Below, piece by piece: positions 6,700 to 14,485 of a DNA stretch of 21,380 nt; within the stretch, counting starts at the first letter, position 1, and each line of letters starts with the position of its first letter. A program made the position numbers and the translations under genes. The notes below the pieces were generated by a model. That model did not search any database and had not been told where the DNA came from. It saw only the letters and a list, made by a program, of their open reading frames with translations. This stretch comes from Actinomycetes bacterium (GTDB taxonomy: Bacteria; Actinomycetota; Acidimicrobiia; Acidimicrobiales; Palsa-688): positions 1 to 21,380 of the forward strand of contig JAKACE010000001.1 of the NCBI GenBank assembly GCA_021821705.1, in the 5' to 3' direction.

Positions 6700-6710
6700 T
6701 CAGCGACCGG
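6682..6710 (-). terminator. Possible hairpin at the end of the formate dehydrogenase operon
   Basis: CCGGTCG (6682-6688) and CGACCGG (6704-6710) are a 7-bp inverted repeat spanning the glycosyltransferase stop codon. A smaller alternative stem, GCCCG-GT-CGGGC, overlaps it. It is a weak terminator candidate for the six-gene transcript. Confidence 0.4.
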
Positions 6711-7923
6711 AGACGGGCACCAGACCGGAAAGCTCGGTCCTCTCATGCAAGGGTGCCCCTGCGGCGTCCACGTCGATGCACCGGGGACCGCTGGAGGCGG
6801 GTGGCACAACTTCACCTTCACGGGCCCACTGGGCCACGAAATCCGCCGGCTCCCGGCTGAACATCTCCCCGGCTTGCGCGACCAGGCGGCGGCGCAGGGC
6901 GGAAGCCTGCGTGACCTCGTCAAGGTACTCGGCGAGCTGGCGGGCGTCGTGGGCGTACACGGACACGCCCGCACGCTCCATCTCTCGGGCGTTGGCCCGA
7001 CCGTGCCCGGCGATGGGAGCATAACTGACGACCGGCACCCCGCGGGCCATGGCTTCCATGGCTGTCAGGCCCCCGGCGTTCTCGACAACGACGTCGGCGG
7101 ACGCCACCAGGCGGTCCATGTCGTCGACCCAGCCGAACACGCGGGCGCCCGTCCTTCGCTTGGAGCCTTCGACAAGGGAGCGCCTGAGGGGCTCGTTGCG
7201 CCCGGCGACGACCACCGGGAGGAAACGACCGGCGCACGATACGGCCTCCACGGTCTGCTCTACCGCCCCGACACCCCAGGAGCCGGCGACCACGAGCACC
7301 ACCCTGTCCGCCGGGCCCAGGCCGAGGCTACGCCTGGCGGCGTCCCGGGCCCAGCGCGGCATTCCTCTGAAGGCAGGCCTCACCACCGGCCCGCAGACGA
7401 CCGGGTTGCGACCACCCATCGCCAGCAACTGCGGGGCCTGGGCGGGATGGAGCAACAGGTGGGCGTCGACAGCCGAATGGGACCACATCCCGTGGACGAA
7501 AAAGTCGAGAACGTAGCTGGCTACGGGCACCTCGAGCTCGCCCGAGGCCCGCATCCGCCCGGCGACCTGCGAACAGAGGTGGAAGGACGAGAGCAACAGC
7601 CGGGGTTTGTCGCGCTCGACCAACCTGGCCAGGCGCCGGCTGGCCGGCCACGCCAGCGGCAGCAGGCTGGCGCTGGTGTCGGCCCGCGACGACATCTGTG
7701 CCCGAAAGGTGAGCTCGTACAACCACTGCGCCCGGCAGGCCATGAACTTGTACAGGCCGGTCAAGCCCGAGCCCCACCCAGGCGGGAGCAGCTCGGAGGT
7801 GTCGACGAGCTTGGCTGCCACCCCGCGGCGGTCCAAGCGGGCACCGAGCTCCCGGCCCACCTGGTCGTGGCCCGCTCCCATACCCGCCGTGAGAATGACA
7901 ACCAGCGGGCGCCGTGCGCTCAT
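6700..7923 (-). CDS. MGDG-synthase/MurG-like glycosyltransferase (GT28 type)
   Basis: GT-B glycosyltransferase of 407 residues. The N-terminal domain opens with VVILTAGMGAGHDQVGREL (8-26), the nucleotide-sugar enzyme signature of MGDG synthase (G-x-G-H loop). The C-terminal domain carries VVLVVAGSWGVGAVEQTV and VVVENAGGLTAMEAMARGVP, the donor-binding region of GT28/MurG proteins. A processive diacylglycerol or other lipid glycosyltransferase acting at the inner membrane face is the usual role of this family; acceptor and sugar are not readable. Its ATG overlaps the stop of the upstream small ORF (ATGA), with AAAGGCGGGG before it, so it is the last cistron of the formate dehydrogenase operon. 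No transmembrane helix is evident. Confidence 0.9.
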   Translation of the reverse strand: MSARRPLVVILTAGMGAGHDQVGRELGARLDRRGVAAKLVDTSELLPPGWGSGLTGLYKFMACRAQWLYELTFRAQMSSRADTSASLLPLAWPASRRLARLVERDKPRLLLSSFHLCSQVAGRMRASGELEVPVASYVLDFFVHGMWSHSAVDAHLLLHPAQAPQLLAMGGRNPVVCGPVVRPAFRGMPRWARDAARRSLGLGPADRVVLVVAGSWGVGAVEQTVEAVSCAGRFLPVVVAGRNEPLRRSLVEGSKRRTGARVFGWVDDMDRLVASADVVVENAGGLTAMEAMARGVPVVSYAPIAGHGRANAREMERAGVSVYAHDARQLAEYLDEVTQASALRRRLVAQAGEMFSREPADFVAQWAREGEVVPPASSGPRCIDVDAAGAPLHERTELSGLVPVSGR

Positions 7924-8060
7924 ACCCCGCCTTTCAGTACGAGCAGGTCACGGTGGCGGTCCACGACAGCCGCCGGCCGCCCGAACCTCGGTAGCACCGC
8001 CAGCGCCTCCCCGGGGGCAACCGCTGCCTGCACCCCACCGCTACGGTCAGCCACGACCAT
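7920..8060 (-). CDS. Putative 46-residue microprotein in the formate dehydrogenase operon
   Basis: Small frame starting at ATG 8060, directly after a GGGAGGGAGG purine run. It overlaps the end of the NrfD gene by 14 bases and its TGA overlaps the glycosyltransferase ATG, so position and spacing are those of a coupled cistron. Third codon positions are about three quarters G/C (35 of 46 by my count). The product has no Cys, no transmembrane helix and no signal peptide. Its core, GEALAVLPRFGRPAAVVDRH, looks like a short alpha/beta or strand-rich piece and I do not recognise a family. It could be a small accessory subunit, or a leader whose translation couples the glycosyltransferase to the operon. 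Moderate confidence that it is translated; no function assigned. Confidence 0.5.
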   Translation of the reverse strand: MVVADRSGGVQAAVAPGEALAVLPRFGRPAAVVDRHRDLLVLKGGV

Positions 8061-9093
8061 CCTCCCTCCCGTTCGACCGGTCCTTGACCCGGCGGCGCTG
8101 AGGTTCGACGGTGTACTCCGGCCGCTGGGTAGAGGCATTACCGGCCTCGAATATGCCGAAGCGCGTGAGCAGGGAACCGGTGAAGACGGCCATCCCGCCG
8201 GCGGCCCGCCTGGTCCGGCTCCTGCCGCTCGTCGCCGTCAGGGCGGCACCGCAGACCAGGAGCAGCTCCGAGGCGCCCATCAGCATGCCCGCCCTACCTT
8301 CGTGGTAGGTCGTCTCAGCCAGGCCCGTCTTCTTCTCCATGGCTTTGGTGAGGCCCAGTTCGGCCAAGCCGGCCAGTGCACCCAAGGGCTTGAGGGGCCC
8401 TGACTCGGCCACCGGTGCCAGCGCCAGACCGAGACCGGCTGCCGAAGTGACAGCACTGCTGGCGAAGACGAAAGGCATGACCGTGTGGCCGTCGTGCCAT
8501 GCCGGAACCGCCGTGTCCGAGATGAGAGCGGCGGTGTAGGTGGCCACGGCCGGCCCGAGAGCAGCGGCACCTGCTGTCGCCATCGCACCGATCGGCTTGA
8601 CCCGACCGGTCAACTCGGAGATGGCCGCACCGGCGACGGCCGGGGCGAAGCCGGCCAGGAGCCAGGAACCCACGCTCATCGGGGAAGTCACCTTGAAGAC
8701 CCTCAGCATGTTGAGGAAGCGTCCCCGGCGGCCAAGGTCGTGGACCAGGGCAAAAAGGGACAAGCCGATGGCGCCGGCGTTCACCACCTTGGTGGAGCGT
8801 GCCAGCTCACGCCGCCCCGTCAGCTGGGCTGCTGCCGAGACCACAGCGCCGGCTCCAGCCAGGCCGCCGAGAAAGAGATAGCCGGGGATGTCAGGTGCGC
8901 CCCAGACCGGCTTGTTGAGGACGGGTAGGTCGTAGTAGCTGCGTGGTGTGGGCTCGCCGCTTCGCTTCCCGCCCCGGCGACCGCCTTCAACACGCAGCGG
9001 GGGTGCTCCCGGCCCGTTGGCCCCGGTCATAACCTCGTCGAGAGGGCGCGCCCGACTGGTCCCGTTTGTGGTGGTCGCGTCCACGTTGGGCAT
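8047..9093 (-). CDS. nrfD: NrfD-type integral membrane subunit of formate dehydrogenase
   Basis: Membrane subunit of the NrfD/PsrC polysulfide-reductase family, 348 residues, which passes electrons between the Fe-S subunit and the quinone pool without haem. I chose ATG 9093 because GGGAGGAG lies about 7 bases upstream and it forms a TGATG junction with the Fe-S subunit; a longer frame to 9186 is unlikely. About 60 hydrophilic N-terminal residues are followed by roughly eight hydrophobic helices, including IPGYLFLGGLAGAGAVVSAA, VGSWLLAGFAPAVAGAAISEL, MPFVFASSAVTSAAGLGLAL and a last one ending in RFGIFEAG. Tryptophan and Asp/His residues (PAWHDGHTVMPF) occur at the position where NrfD proteins pair with quinone. 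It replaces the cytochrome b subunit (FdnI) of E. coli-type enzymes. Confidence 0.92.
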   Translation of the reverse strand: MPNVDATTTNGTSRARPLDEVMTGANGPGAPPLRVEGGRRGGKRSGEPTPRSYYDLPVLNKPVWGAPDIPGYLFLGGLAGAGAVVSAAAQLTGRRELARSTKVVNAGAIGLSLFALVHDLGRRGRFLNMLRVFKVTSPMSVGSWLLAGFAPAVAGAAISELTGRVKPIGAMATAGAAALGPAVATYTAALISDTAVPAWHDGHTVMPFVFASSAVTSAAGLGLALAPVAESGPLKPLGALAGLAELGLTKAMEKKTGLAETTYHEGRAGMLMGASELLLVCGAALTATSGRSRTRRAAGGMAVFTGSLLTRFGIFEAGNASTQRPEYTVEPQRRRVKDRSNGREDGRG

Positions 9094-10013
9094 CAGCGGG
9101 CTCCTCCCTGGTGCCTCCCAGCACCGGCAAACGCCGTACCGACGGCGAGCAGCACCGAAGACGCAGCCACGGCGACCAGCTTCCACATGCTGGGCAGGTC
9201 GCGGGTCGTGACCACCGGGTCGGGCGGCAAGCCGTAGACCTCGGGCTCGTCGAGCAGCAGGAAGAAGGCGCCGGCCCCGCCTATGCCGTCAGCCGGGTCG
9301 CGACCGTACAGCCGGGCATCGGCCACCCCACGGCTGTGCAACTGCGCCAAGCGGCGGTCAGCCCGCTGGCGCAGTTCGTCCAGCGGGCCGAACTGGATCG
9401 AGTCCGTGGGGCAGGACTTGGCACATGCCGGCTCGGCCCCGACACCGAGGCGGTCGTAGCACAGCGTGCACTTCCATACCCGCCCGTCGCCGTGGCGCTG
9501 GTCGATGACGCCGAACGGGCAGGCAGGCACGCAGTAGCCGCACCCGTTGCAGATGTCCTCCTGCACCACCACCGTCCCGAACTCGGTCCGGAACAACGAC
9601 CCCGTCGGGCAGACGTCGAGGCAGGCAGCTTCGGTACAGTGCTTGCACACATCCGATGACATGAGCCAGCGCAGGCCTTCAGCTGCGTCCTCGACTGTCA
9701 CCGGCCTCTCCGCAGGCCCGTCCCGGCCGGTGACCTGGGCCGCCAGTGGCTTGCGCTGTTCGATGAAGGCGACGTGGCGCCAGGTGTCGGCGGACAAGCC
9801 AACCGTGTTGTCATAGGACATCCCCGTGAAGTCGAGCCCGTCCTCGGGGACTCGGTTCCACTCCTTGCAGGCCACCTCACAGGCCTTGCAGCCGATGCAC
9901 ACGGAAGTGTCGGTGAAAAAGCCCATGCGCGGGGGCGCGTCCCGGTAGCCACTGGCGCCGGCTGCGTCCTGACCGTTGTCGAAGCGGTTGCGGGCCGACG
10001 CGGCGATGCTCAC
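9093..10013 (-). CDS. fdhB: Formate dehydrogenase iron-sulfur (beta) subunit
   Basis: Ferredoxin-like electron-transfer subunit of 306 residues (FdnH/FdoH/NrfC type) linking the molybdenum subunit to the membrane. Sixteen Cys residues form four [4Fe-4S] clusters: 39/42/45/49 (CIGCKACEVAC), 123/126/131/135 (CKHCTEAACLDVC), 155/158/161/165 (CNGCGYCVPAC) and 182/185/197/201 (CTLC...CAKSC). A hydrophobic C-terminal helix (residues ~276-297, MWKLVAVAASSVLLAVGTAF) would anchor it, as in FdnH. The GTG start overlaps the stop of the catalytic gene (GTGA) with GGAG 8 bases upstream; the TGA overlaps the NrfD ATG. No twin-arginine signal is present, as expected if a partner directs location. Confidence 0.95.
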   Translation of the reverse strand: MSIAASARNRFDNGQDAAGASGYRDAPPRMGFFTDTSVCIGCKACEVACKEWNRVPEDGLDFTGMSYDNTVGLSADTWRHVAFIEQRKPLAAQVTGRDGPAERPVTVEDAAEGLRWLMSSDVCKHCTEAACLDVCPTGSLFRTEFGTVVVQEDICNGCGYCVPACPFGVIDQRHGDGRVWKCTLCYDRLGVGAEPACAKSCPTDSIQFGPLDELRQRADRRLAQLHSRGVADARLYGRDPADGIGGAGAFFLLLDEPEVYGLPPDPVVTTRDLPSMWKLVAVAASSVLLAVGTAFAGAGRHQGGAR

Positions 10014-13000
10014 GAAAGGATCTCCATACCGGTCTCGGGAGTGATGCCGGCTCGCTCCTGGTACTCGCGGACCAGGTCCACCAGGGCCTGGCCGCGAGGC
10101 CGCCGCCCGGGGACGATGTCGGCGGTCAGTGCCTTGTCCTCCTGGATGTGGACGTTGGGGTCCAGAGCGATGGACGTGAGGTCGTTCGCCGAATCTCCCT
10201 GCGTGTAGCCGTTACGGCCCCAGTGGAACGGCAGGGCCACCTGGTGCACGACCTTGCCGTCGAGGCGCAGAGGCACCATGCGGGGAGTCACCAGCACCCG
10301 GGCCTCGATGGCGCTGCGGGCACTGATGATCGTGGCCCACCCGCCGTTCTCCAGACCGCGCTCCTCTGCCAGCTCGGGTGAGACCTCGCAGAACATCTCG
10401 GGTTGCAGTTCGCACAGGTAGGCGACACTGCGGCTCATCGCCCCCGCCGTGAAGTGCTCGGTAAGACGGTAGGTCGTCACCACAAAGGGGTACACCTCCG
10501 CCCCTTTTTCGTTGCCGCTGGGCGAGTAACGGTTGAGCTGGCGCGAATAGCGCTGGAGCACCGGGCTGCGCTGCTGCTTGTACAGGGGGTTGGCCACGGG
10601 CGACTCCTGTGGCTCGTAGTGGGTGGGCAGAGGGCCGTCCACCAGACCTGCCGGGACGAACAGCCAACCCTTGCCATCGGCCTGCATTATGAAGGGGTCG
10701 GTACCGGACAGCGCTTCGGCCGACCTGGCACCGACCGGCGCCCGGTAGTAGGGGCTCTTGGTGGCGTCGAAGTCGGCGATGTCGTGGCCGGTCCACAGCG
10801 CCTTGTCGTCGTCCCACCACACGAGGGCCTTGTTGTCTGCCCAGGGCTTGCCGTCGGGGTCGGCGGACGCCCGGTTGTAAAGCGCCCGCCTGTTGGCCGG
10901 CCATGCCCAGCACCACTGGGCCCCGATCCAGTCCATCTCCTTGTCCGGCTTACGCCTTGCTGCCTGGTTGACACCGTCCGCGTACACGCCGCAGTAGATC
11001 CAGCACCCGCACGCCGTGGACCCGTCGTCGTTGAGCTGCTGGTAGGACGCCAGCGGTGAGCCGTCGGCGTCCCATCCGTTGATCTCCGCCAGGACCGCCT
11101 CTGCCTTGGGCTCAGCAATGCTGCCCTCGGTCGGGTAGTCCCAGGTCAGAGCCAGAACCGGGGCATCCGTCTCGTCTGTGGAGCCGGCGAGCTTCTGCCT
11201 GATGAGCCGGCCCAGGTGGTACATGAACCACAGGTCGCTGCGGGCTTCGCCACGGGGCTCCACCGCCTCGTAGTGCCACTGCAACAGCCGGTTGGTATTG
11301 GTGAAGGTGCCGTTCTTCTCGGTGTGCGACGCGGCCGGGAAGAAGAACACCTCTGTGGCGATCTTGTCCGTCTCCAGTTCGCCGGTCTCGATCTCGGGGC
11401 CGTCCTTCCACCAGGTGGCCGACTCGATGAGAGAGAAATCCCTCACCACCAGCCAGTCGAGGTTGGCCATGCCGAGGCGCTGCATCTTGCCGTTTGCGGA
11501 GCCCACAGCCGGGTTCTCGCCCATCAGGAAATAGCCCTTGCACTGGCCGTCGAGCTGGGCCATAACCGTCTCGTAGGTGCTGTGCGAACCCGTGAGGCGT
11601 GGCAGGTAGCCGAAGCAGAAGTCGTTTTCCGGGCCGGCCGCACCCCCAAACCAGGCCTTCAACAGGCTCACCGTGTACTTCTTCATGTCGCCCCAGAAGC
11701 CCTTCTCCGTGCCCTCTCCGGCGACGTAGTCGTCGAGGCTCTCGTGCTCATGGGCATGGGGCATGGGCAGGTACCCGGGCAGCAGGTTGAAAAGGGTCGG
11801 CACATCCGTCGAGCCCTGGATGCTGGCATGGCCGCGCAGGGCCTGTATACCGCCTCCCGGCCGGCCGATGTTGCCCAGCAGGAGCTGCAGTACCGAGCAG
11901 GCCCGTATGAACTGGGCGCCATCACTGTGCTGGGTCCAGCCGACGGCGTAGGCGAACGCCGTCGTCCGGGTAGGCCCGGAGTTGTCGGTGACGGCCCGGC
12001 ACACCCGCAGGAACAGCTCAGGGGAGACCCCGCAGACCTCCTGCACCATCTCGGGTGTGTAGCGCCGGTAGTGGTGCTTCAAGATCTGGAAGACGCAGCG
12101 CGGGTGCGAGAGGGTCAGGTCCCTGACCGGGTCGCCGGTGAGGCCGGCTCCGCCCGAGCCGTGGGACTCGGACCGGCCTGACCGGCTGACCGAACGCCTG
12201 TGCTCGCCGTACTGCTCGTCGCGCTTTCCGGACGCCGACTGGACCTCCATGCCCTCGTACTGCCAGTTCTCATTGTCGTAACTGCCTTTTTGGGCATCCA
12301 GGCCACAGAAGACCCCGTCCAGGTCCTCAGCGTCGGCGTACCCCTCGCGGACCAGGTGCGAGGCGTTGGTGTAGTGCAGTACGTAGTCCTTGAACCACTT
12401 GTCGTTTTCCAGGACGTAGTTGATGATGCCGCCGAGGAAGGCGATGTCCGTGCCCGCCCTTATGGGTACGTGGACGTCGGCCAGGGCGCTGGTCCGGCTG
12501 AAACGAGGGTCGACATGCACGACGGTGGCGCCGCGGGCCTTGGCCTCCATCACCCACTGGAACCCGACCGGGTGAGCCTCGGCGAAGCTGGAGCCCTCGA
12601 TGACGATGCAGTCGGAGTGCTGCAGGTCCTGCATGAACGTGGTGGCGCCACCACGCCCGAACGAGGTCCCCAGGCCGGCGACCGTCGAGGAATGGCACAC
12701 CCGGGCCTGGTTCTCCACCTGGACCACTCCAAGGGAGGTCAGCAGCTTCTTTATGAGGTAGTTCTCCTCGTTGTCCAGGGTGGCACCGCCCAGGCTGGCT
12801 ATGCCCATGGTGCGCCGGACGTACTTGCCACCGTCCTGCCACTGCCAGGTCTTACGCCGGGTCTCGATGACCCGGTCGGCGACCATGTCCATGGCCTTGT
12901 CCAGCGGTAGGCGCTCCCACTCGGAGCCGTAGGGGCGCCTGTAGAGGACATGGTGGCGCCGCGAGGGGCCCGTCGTCAGTTGCAGGGAAGCAGAGCCCTT

Positions 13001-13273
13001 CGGGCACAGCCGGCCCCGGTTGATCGGCGAGTCCGGGTCGCCCTCGATGTGCACGACCCGGTCGTCCTTCACGTACACGTTCTGGGCGCAACCGACCCCG
13101 CAGTACGGGCAGATCGACTTCACGACCTTGTCTGCGCCGATGGTCCTCGGCTGCAGGCTGGCCGAGGTCGACGACTTTGCAGCAGCACCTCGCCCGAAGA
13201 GGTCGCCTTGGCGCAGCTGCCGCAGTACCGGCCAGCGGGTGAGCCGGTTGGGCCCTCTGTTGTTCGGCGCCAT
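10010..13273 (-). CDS. fdhA: Formate dehydrogenase catalytic (alpha) subunit, Cys form
   Basis: Molybdopterin (bis-MGD) oxidoreductase oxidising formate to CO2, 1087 residues, of the FdnG/FdoG class. Cys55, Cys58, Cys62 and Cys90 (CPYCGVGC...RGRLCPKG) hold the proximal [4Fe-4S] cluster; Lys92 is the bridging Lys. NQARVCHSSTVAG places Cys193-His194 where E. coli FDH-N has Sec196-His197, so this is a Cys enzyme needing no selenium machinery. FGRGGATTFMQDLQHSDCI and AEAHPVGFQWVMEAK follow, as in FdnG. The N-terminus (MAPNNRGPNRLTRWPVLRQL) has no twin-arginine signal, suggesting a cytoplasmic enzyme, unlike FDH-N. The ATG forms a TGATG overlap with the HTH-hemerythrin gene. No fdhD or cofactor gene lies in the window. 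Confidence 0.96.
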   Translation of the reverse strand: MAPNNRGPNRLTRWPVLRQLRQGDLFGRGAAAKSSTSASLQPRTIGADKVVKSICPYCGVGCAQNVYVKDDRVVHIEGDPDSPINRGRLCPKGSASLQLTTGPSRRHHVLYRRPYGSEWERLPLDKAMDMVADRVIETRRKTWQWQDGGKYVRRTMGIASLGGATLDNEENYLIKKLLTSLGVVQVENQARVCHSSTVAGLGTSFGRGGATTFMQDLQHSDCIVIEGSSFAEAHPVGFQWVMEAKARGATVVHVDPRFSRTSALADVHVPIRAGTDIAFLGGIINYVLENDKWFKDYVLHYTNASHLVREGYADAEDLDGVFCGLDAQKGSYDNENWQYEGMEVQSASGKRDEQYGEHRRSVSRSGRSESHGSGGAGLTGDPVRDLTLSHPRCVFQILKHHYRRYTPEMVQEVCGVSPELFLRVCRAVTDNSGPTRTTAFAYAVGWTQHSDGAQFIRACSVLQLLLGNIGRPGGGIQALRGHASIQGSTDVPTLFNLLPGYLPMPHAHEHESLDDYVAGEGTEKGFWGDMKKYTVSLLKAWFGGAAGPENDFCFGYLPRLTGSHSTYETVMAQLDGQCKGYFLMGENPAVGSANGKMQRLGMANLDWLVVRDFSLIESATWWKDGPEIETGELETDKIATEVFFFPAASHTEKNGTFTNTNRLLQWHYEAVEPRGEARSDLWFMYHLGRLIRQKLAGSTDETDAPVLALTWDYPTEGSIAEPKAEAVLAEINGWDADGSPLASYQQLNDDGSTACGCWIYCGVYADGVNQAARRKPDKEMDWIGAQWCWAWPANRRALYNRASADPDGKPWADNKALVWWDDDKALWTGHDIADFDATKSPYYRAPVGARSAEALSGTDPFIMQADGKGWLFVPAGLVDGPLPTHYEPQESPVANPLYKQQRSPVLQRYSRQLNRYSPSGNEKGAEVYPFVVTTYRLTEHFTAGAMSRSVAYLCELQPEMFCEVSPELAEERGLENGGWATIISARSAIEARVLVTPRMVPLRLDGKVVHQVALPFHWGRNGYTQGDSANDLTSIALDPNVHIQEDKALTADIVPGRRPRGQALVDLVREYQERAGITPETGMEILS

Positions 13274-14253
13274 CAGCCGGCATCCTCGTCGTCGGGCAAT
13301 GCTGCTTCGGTCTGGCCGGCCAGGCCCGGGACTGCCGGGCCCTGGTCCCTGGCCTGCCGGTCGCCGGCTGCGTCCGCCAACTTGTCGAGAGGTGCAGCCG
13401 GGCCGGCCGCCACCTTGTCGGCGGTCGGGCTGCCGGGGGCGTACGGGTGCGGACGTGTCGGCGCATGGCTCTTGCCGACCAGGAAGTTGCGTCCCAGATC
13501 CTCACGCTCCTGGTCGGGCATGGACTCGTACAGACGGAGCAGCACCATGTCCTCGAAGGCAACGTGCCTGCGCAGCGCCAGCGCCAGACGATCGACCGAC
13601 TCGTCGAACCGGTCTTGCTCAGGCGACATGGCGGCCATGGCCTGGAGCAGGTCCTTGCCCTCCTGCTCCTGGGTGAGCGCGGTGCCCGCCAAGCCGTCCC
13701 CGTCGGGGAGCACCCTGCGGACAGCCGGCCAGAGGTACTCCTCCTCCATGGTCTCGTGGGCCGAGAGGCGCACCCGGACCATGTCGACGATCGAGAAGCG
13801 CTGCTGCAGCTGGTCCGGCCGGCCGCCCTGGCGCACACCCGGGACCGCCTCGAGCTCCGCTAGCAGGTACTTGACCTGGTTGTGGTCCCAGCCGACGACC
13901 GACACGATGTCAGTGGTGCGCCCCTCGCCTTGCACCGGCGGTGGCTCCGCCGTGCGGGCCGCGGCCGCCCGCTGCATCTGCGCGTCGGCCGAGGCCCTCC
14001 TTCTCATCCACTCCTCAACAGACCCGTCCCGCTCCGGCACGCTCGTGGGAGGGTTGGCCAAGTGCTGGGTACTACCGTCCAGGAGCCCCTCCACCCTCCG
14101 CCCTGGCTCGGGCCCGATCTCGGTGCTGGCGTCCGCCGGCGTGCCGGTGGCGATCATGTAGGCCTGGCCGGGGGGCACTCCGAGTTCGTGTCCCGCTTCT
14201 TCGTAGGTGCGGCCGGCACGTACCAGCTCCAGCACCTGGCTCCTGGTGGGCAC
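13273..14253 (-). CDS. HTH-hemerythrin fusion protein heading the formate dehydrogenase operon
   Basis: Two-part soluble protein of 326 residues. Residues ~1-37 (VLELVRAGRTYEEAGHELGV then PPGQAYMIATG) look like a helix-turn-helix of the sigma-region-4/resolvase type. A linker (38-112) holds a charged helical piece. Residues ~115-260 form an HHE hemerythrin domain with candidate iron ligands His124, His166/Glu170 (AHETMEEEYLWP) and His230/Glu234 (RHVAFEDMVLL). Helix 3 reads TQEQEGKDLL, with Glu196 rather than His. The tail KSHAPTRPHPYAP (261-273) is shared with the small hemerythrin gene downstream. It starts at GTG 14253 with AGGGAG 10 bases upstream and is first in the operon. Whether the N-terminal segment really binds DNA is inference; an O2/NO/redox-sensing regulator or an iron/oxygen buffer for the enzyme are both possible. 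Confidence 0.9.
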   Translation of the reverse strand: MPTRSQVLELVRAGRTYEEAGHELGVPPGQAYMIATGTPADASTEIGPEPGRRVEGLLDGSTQHLANPPTSVPERDGSVEEWMRRRASADAQMQRAAAARTAEPPPVQGEGRTTDIVSVVGWDHNQVKYLLAELEAVPGVRQGGRPDQLQQRFSIVDMVRVRLSAHETMEEEYLWPAVRRVLPDGDGLAGTALTQEQEGKDLLQAMAAMSPEQDRFDESVDRLALALRRHVAFEDMVLLRLYESMPDQEREDLGRNFLVGKSHAPTRPHPYAPGSPTADKVAAGPAAPLDKLADAAGDRQARDQGPAVPGLAGQTEAALPDDEDAG

Positions 14254-14485
14254 CTCGGTGTTTCTCCCTGTATGTTGCCCGCCGTGCCTCCCGCCCCGCC
14301 CAGGGCGGTTGGCGTCCCGGCCCAGCGGCCGGAAGCGAGCGGCTCTTAGCTACTACCCCCGCCGGCGCTGGCCAAACAGGCCTGGCGTGAGGGAGCGTCC
14401 AGGCGCGGGGGTAGCCCCGCCGCACCGCAGGGTACAGCCCATATGCCATACCGCCGGCCAAGCCAGAGGAGCCTGTCCCACCGCG
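14254..14485. promoter_or_regulatory. Divergent control region between the formate dehydrogenase operon and the transporter pair
   Basis: This 232-bp gap must hold the promoters of both divergent units. It contains a perfect 10-bp inverted repeat, CTACCCCCGC (14353-14362) / GCGGGGGTAG (14405-14414), whose centres are 52 bp apart. Inside it is a second repeat, CCTGGCG (14381-14387) / CGTCCAGG (14397-14404), with one bulge. Near the transporter side is TATGCCATA (14442-14450), a small palindrome and possible -10 region. The layout fits paired operator half-sites or a cruciform/leader structure; no promoter is certain. Confidence 0.5.

Noticed and set aside
5983..8403. An 806-codon open frame on the + strand opposite the hemerythrin, glycosyltransferase and NrfD genes
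   Set aside because: Long antisense frames are common in GC-rich DNA. It covers three minus-strand genes with clear family motifs, and its own translation is Arg/Pro/Gly/His-rich without any recognisable domain.
12677..12700. Possible selenocysteine (TGA) site in the formate dehydrogenase active site
   Set aside because: The codon at residue 193 is TGC (Cys) and the frame runs through without an internal TGA, so no Sec insertion or SECIS element is needed.
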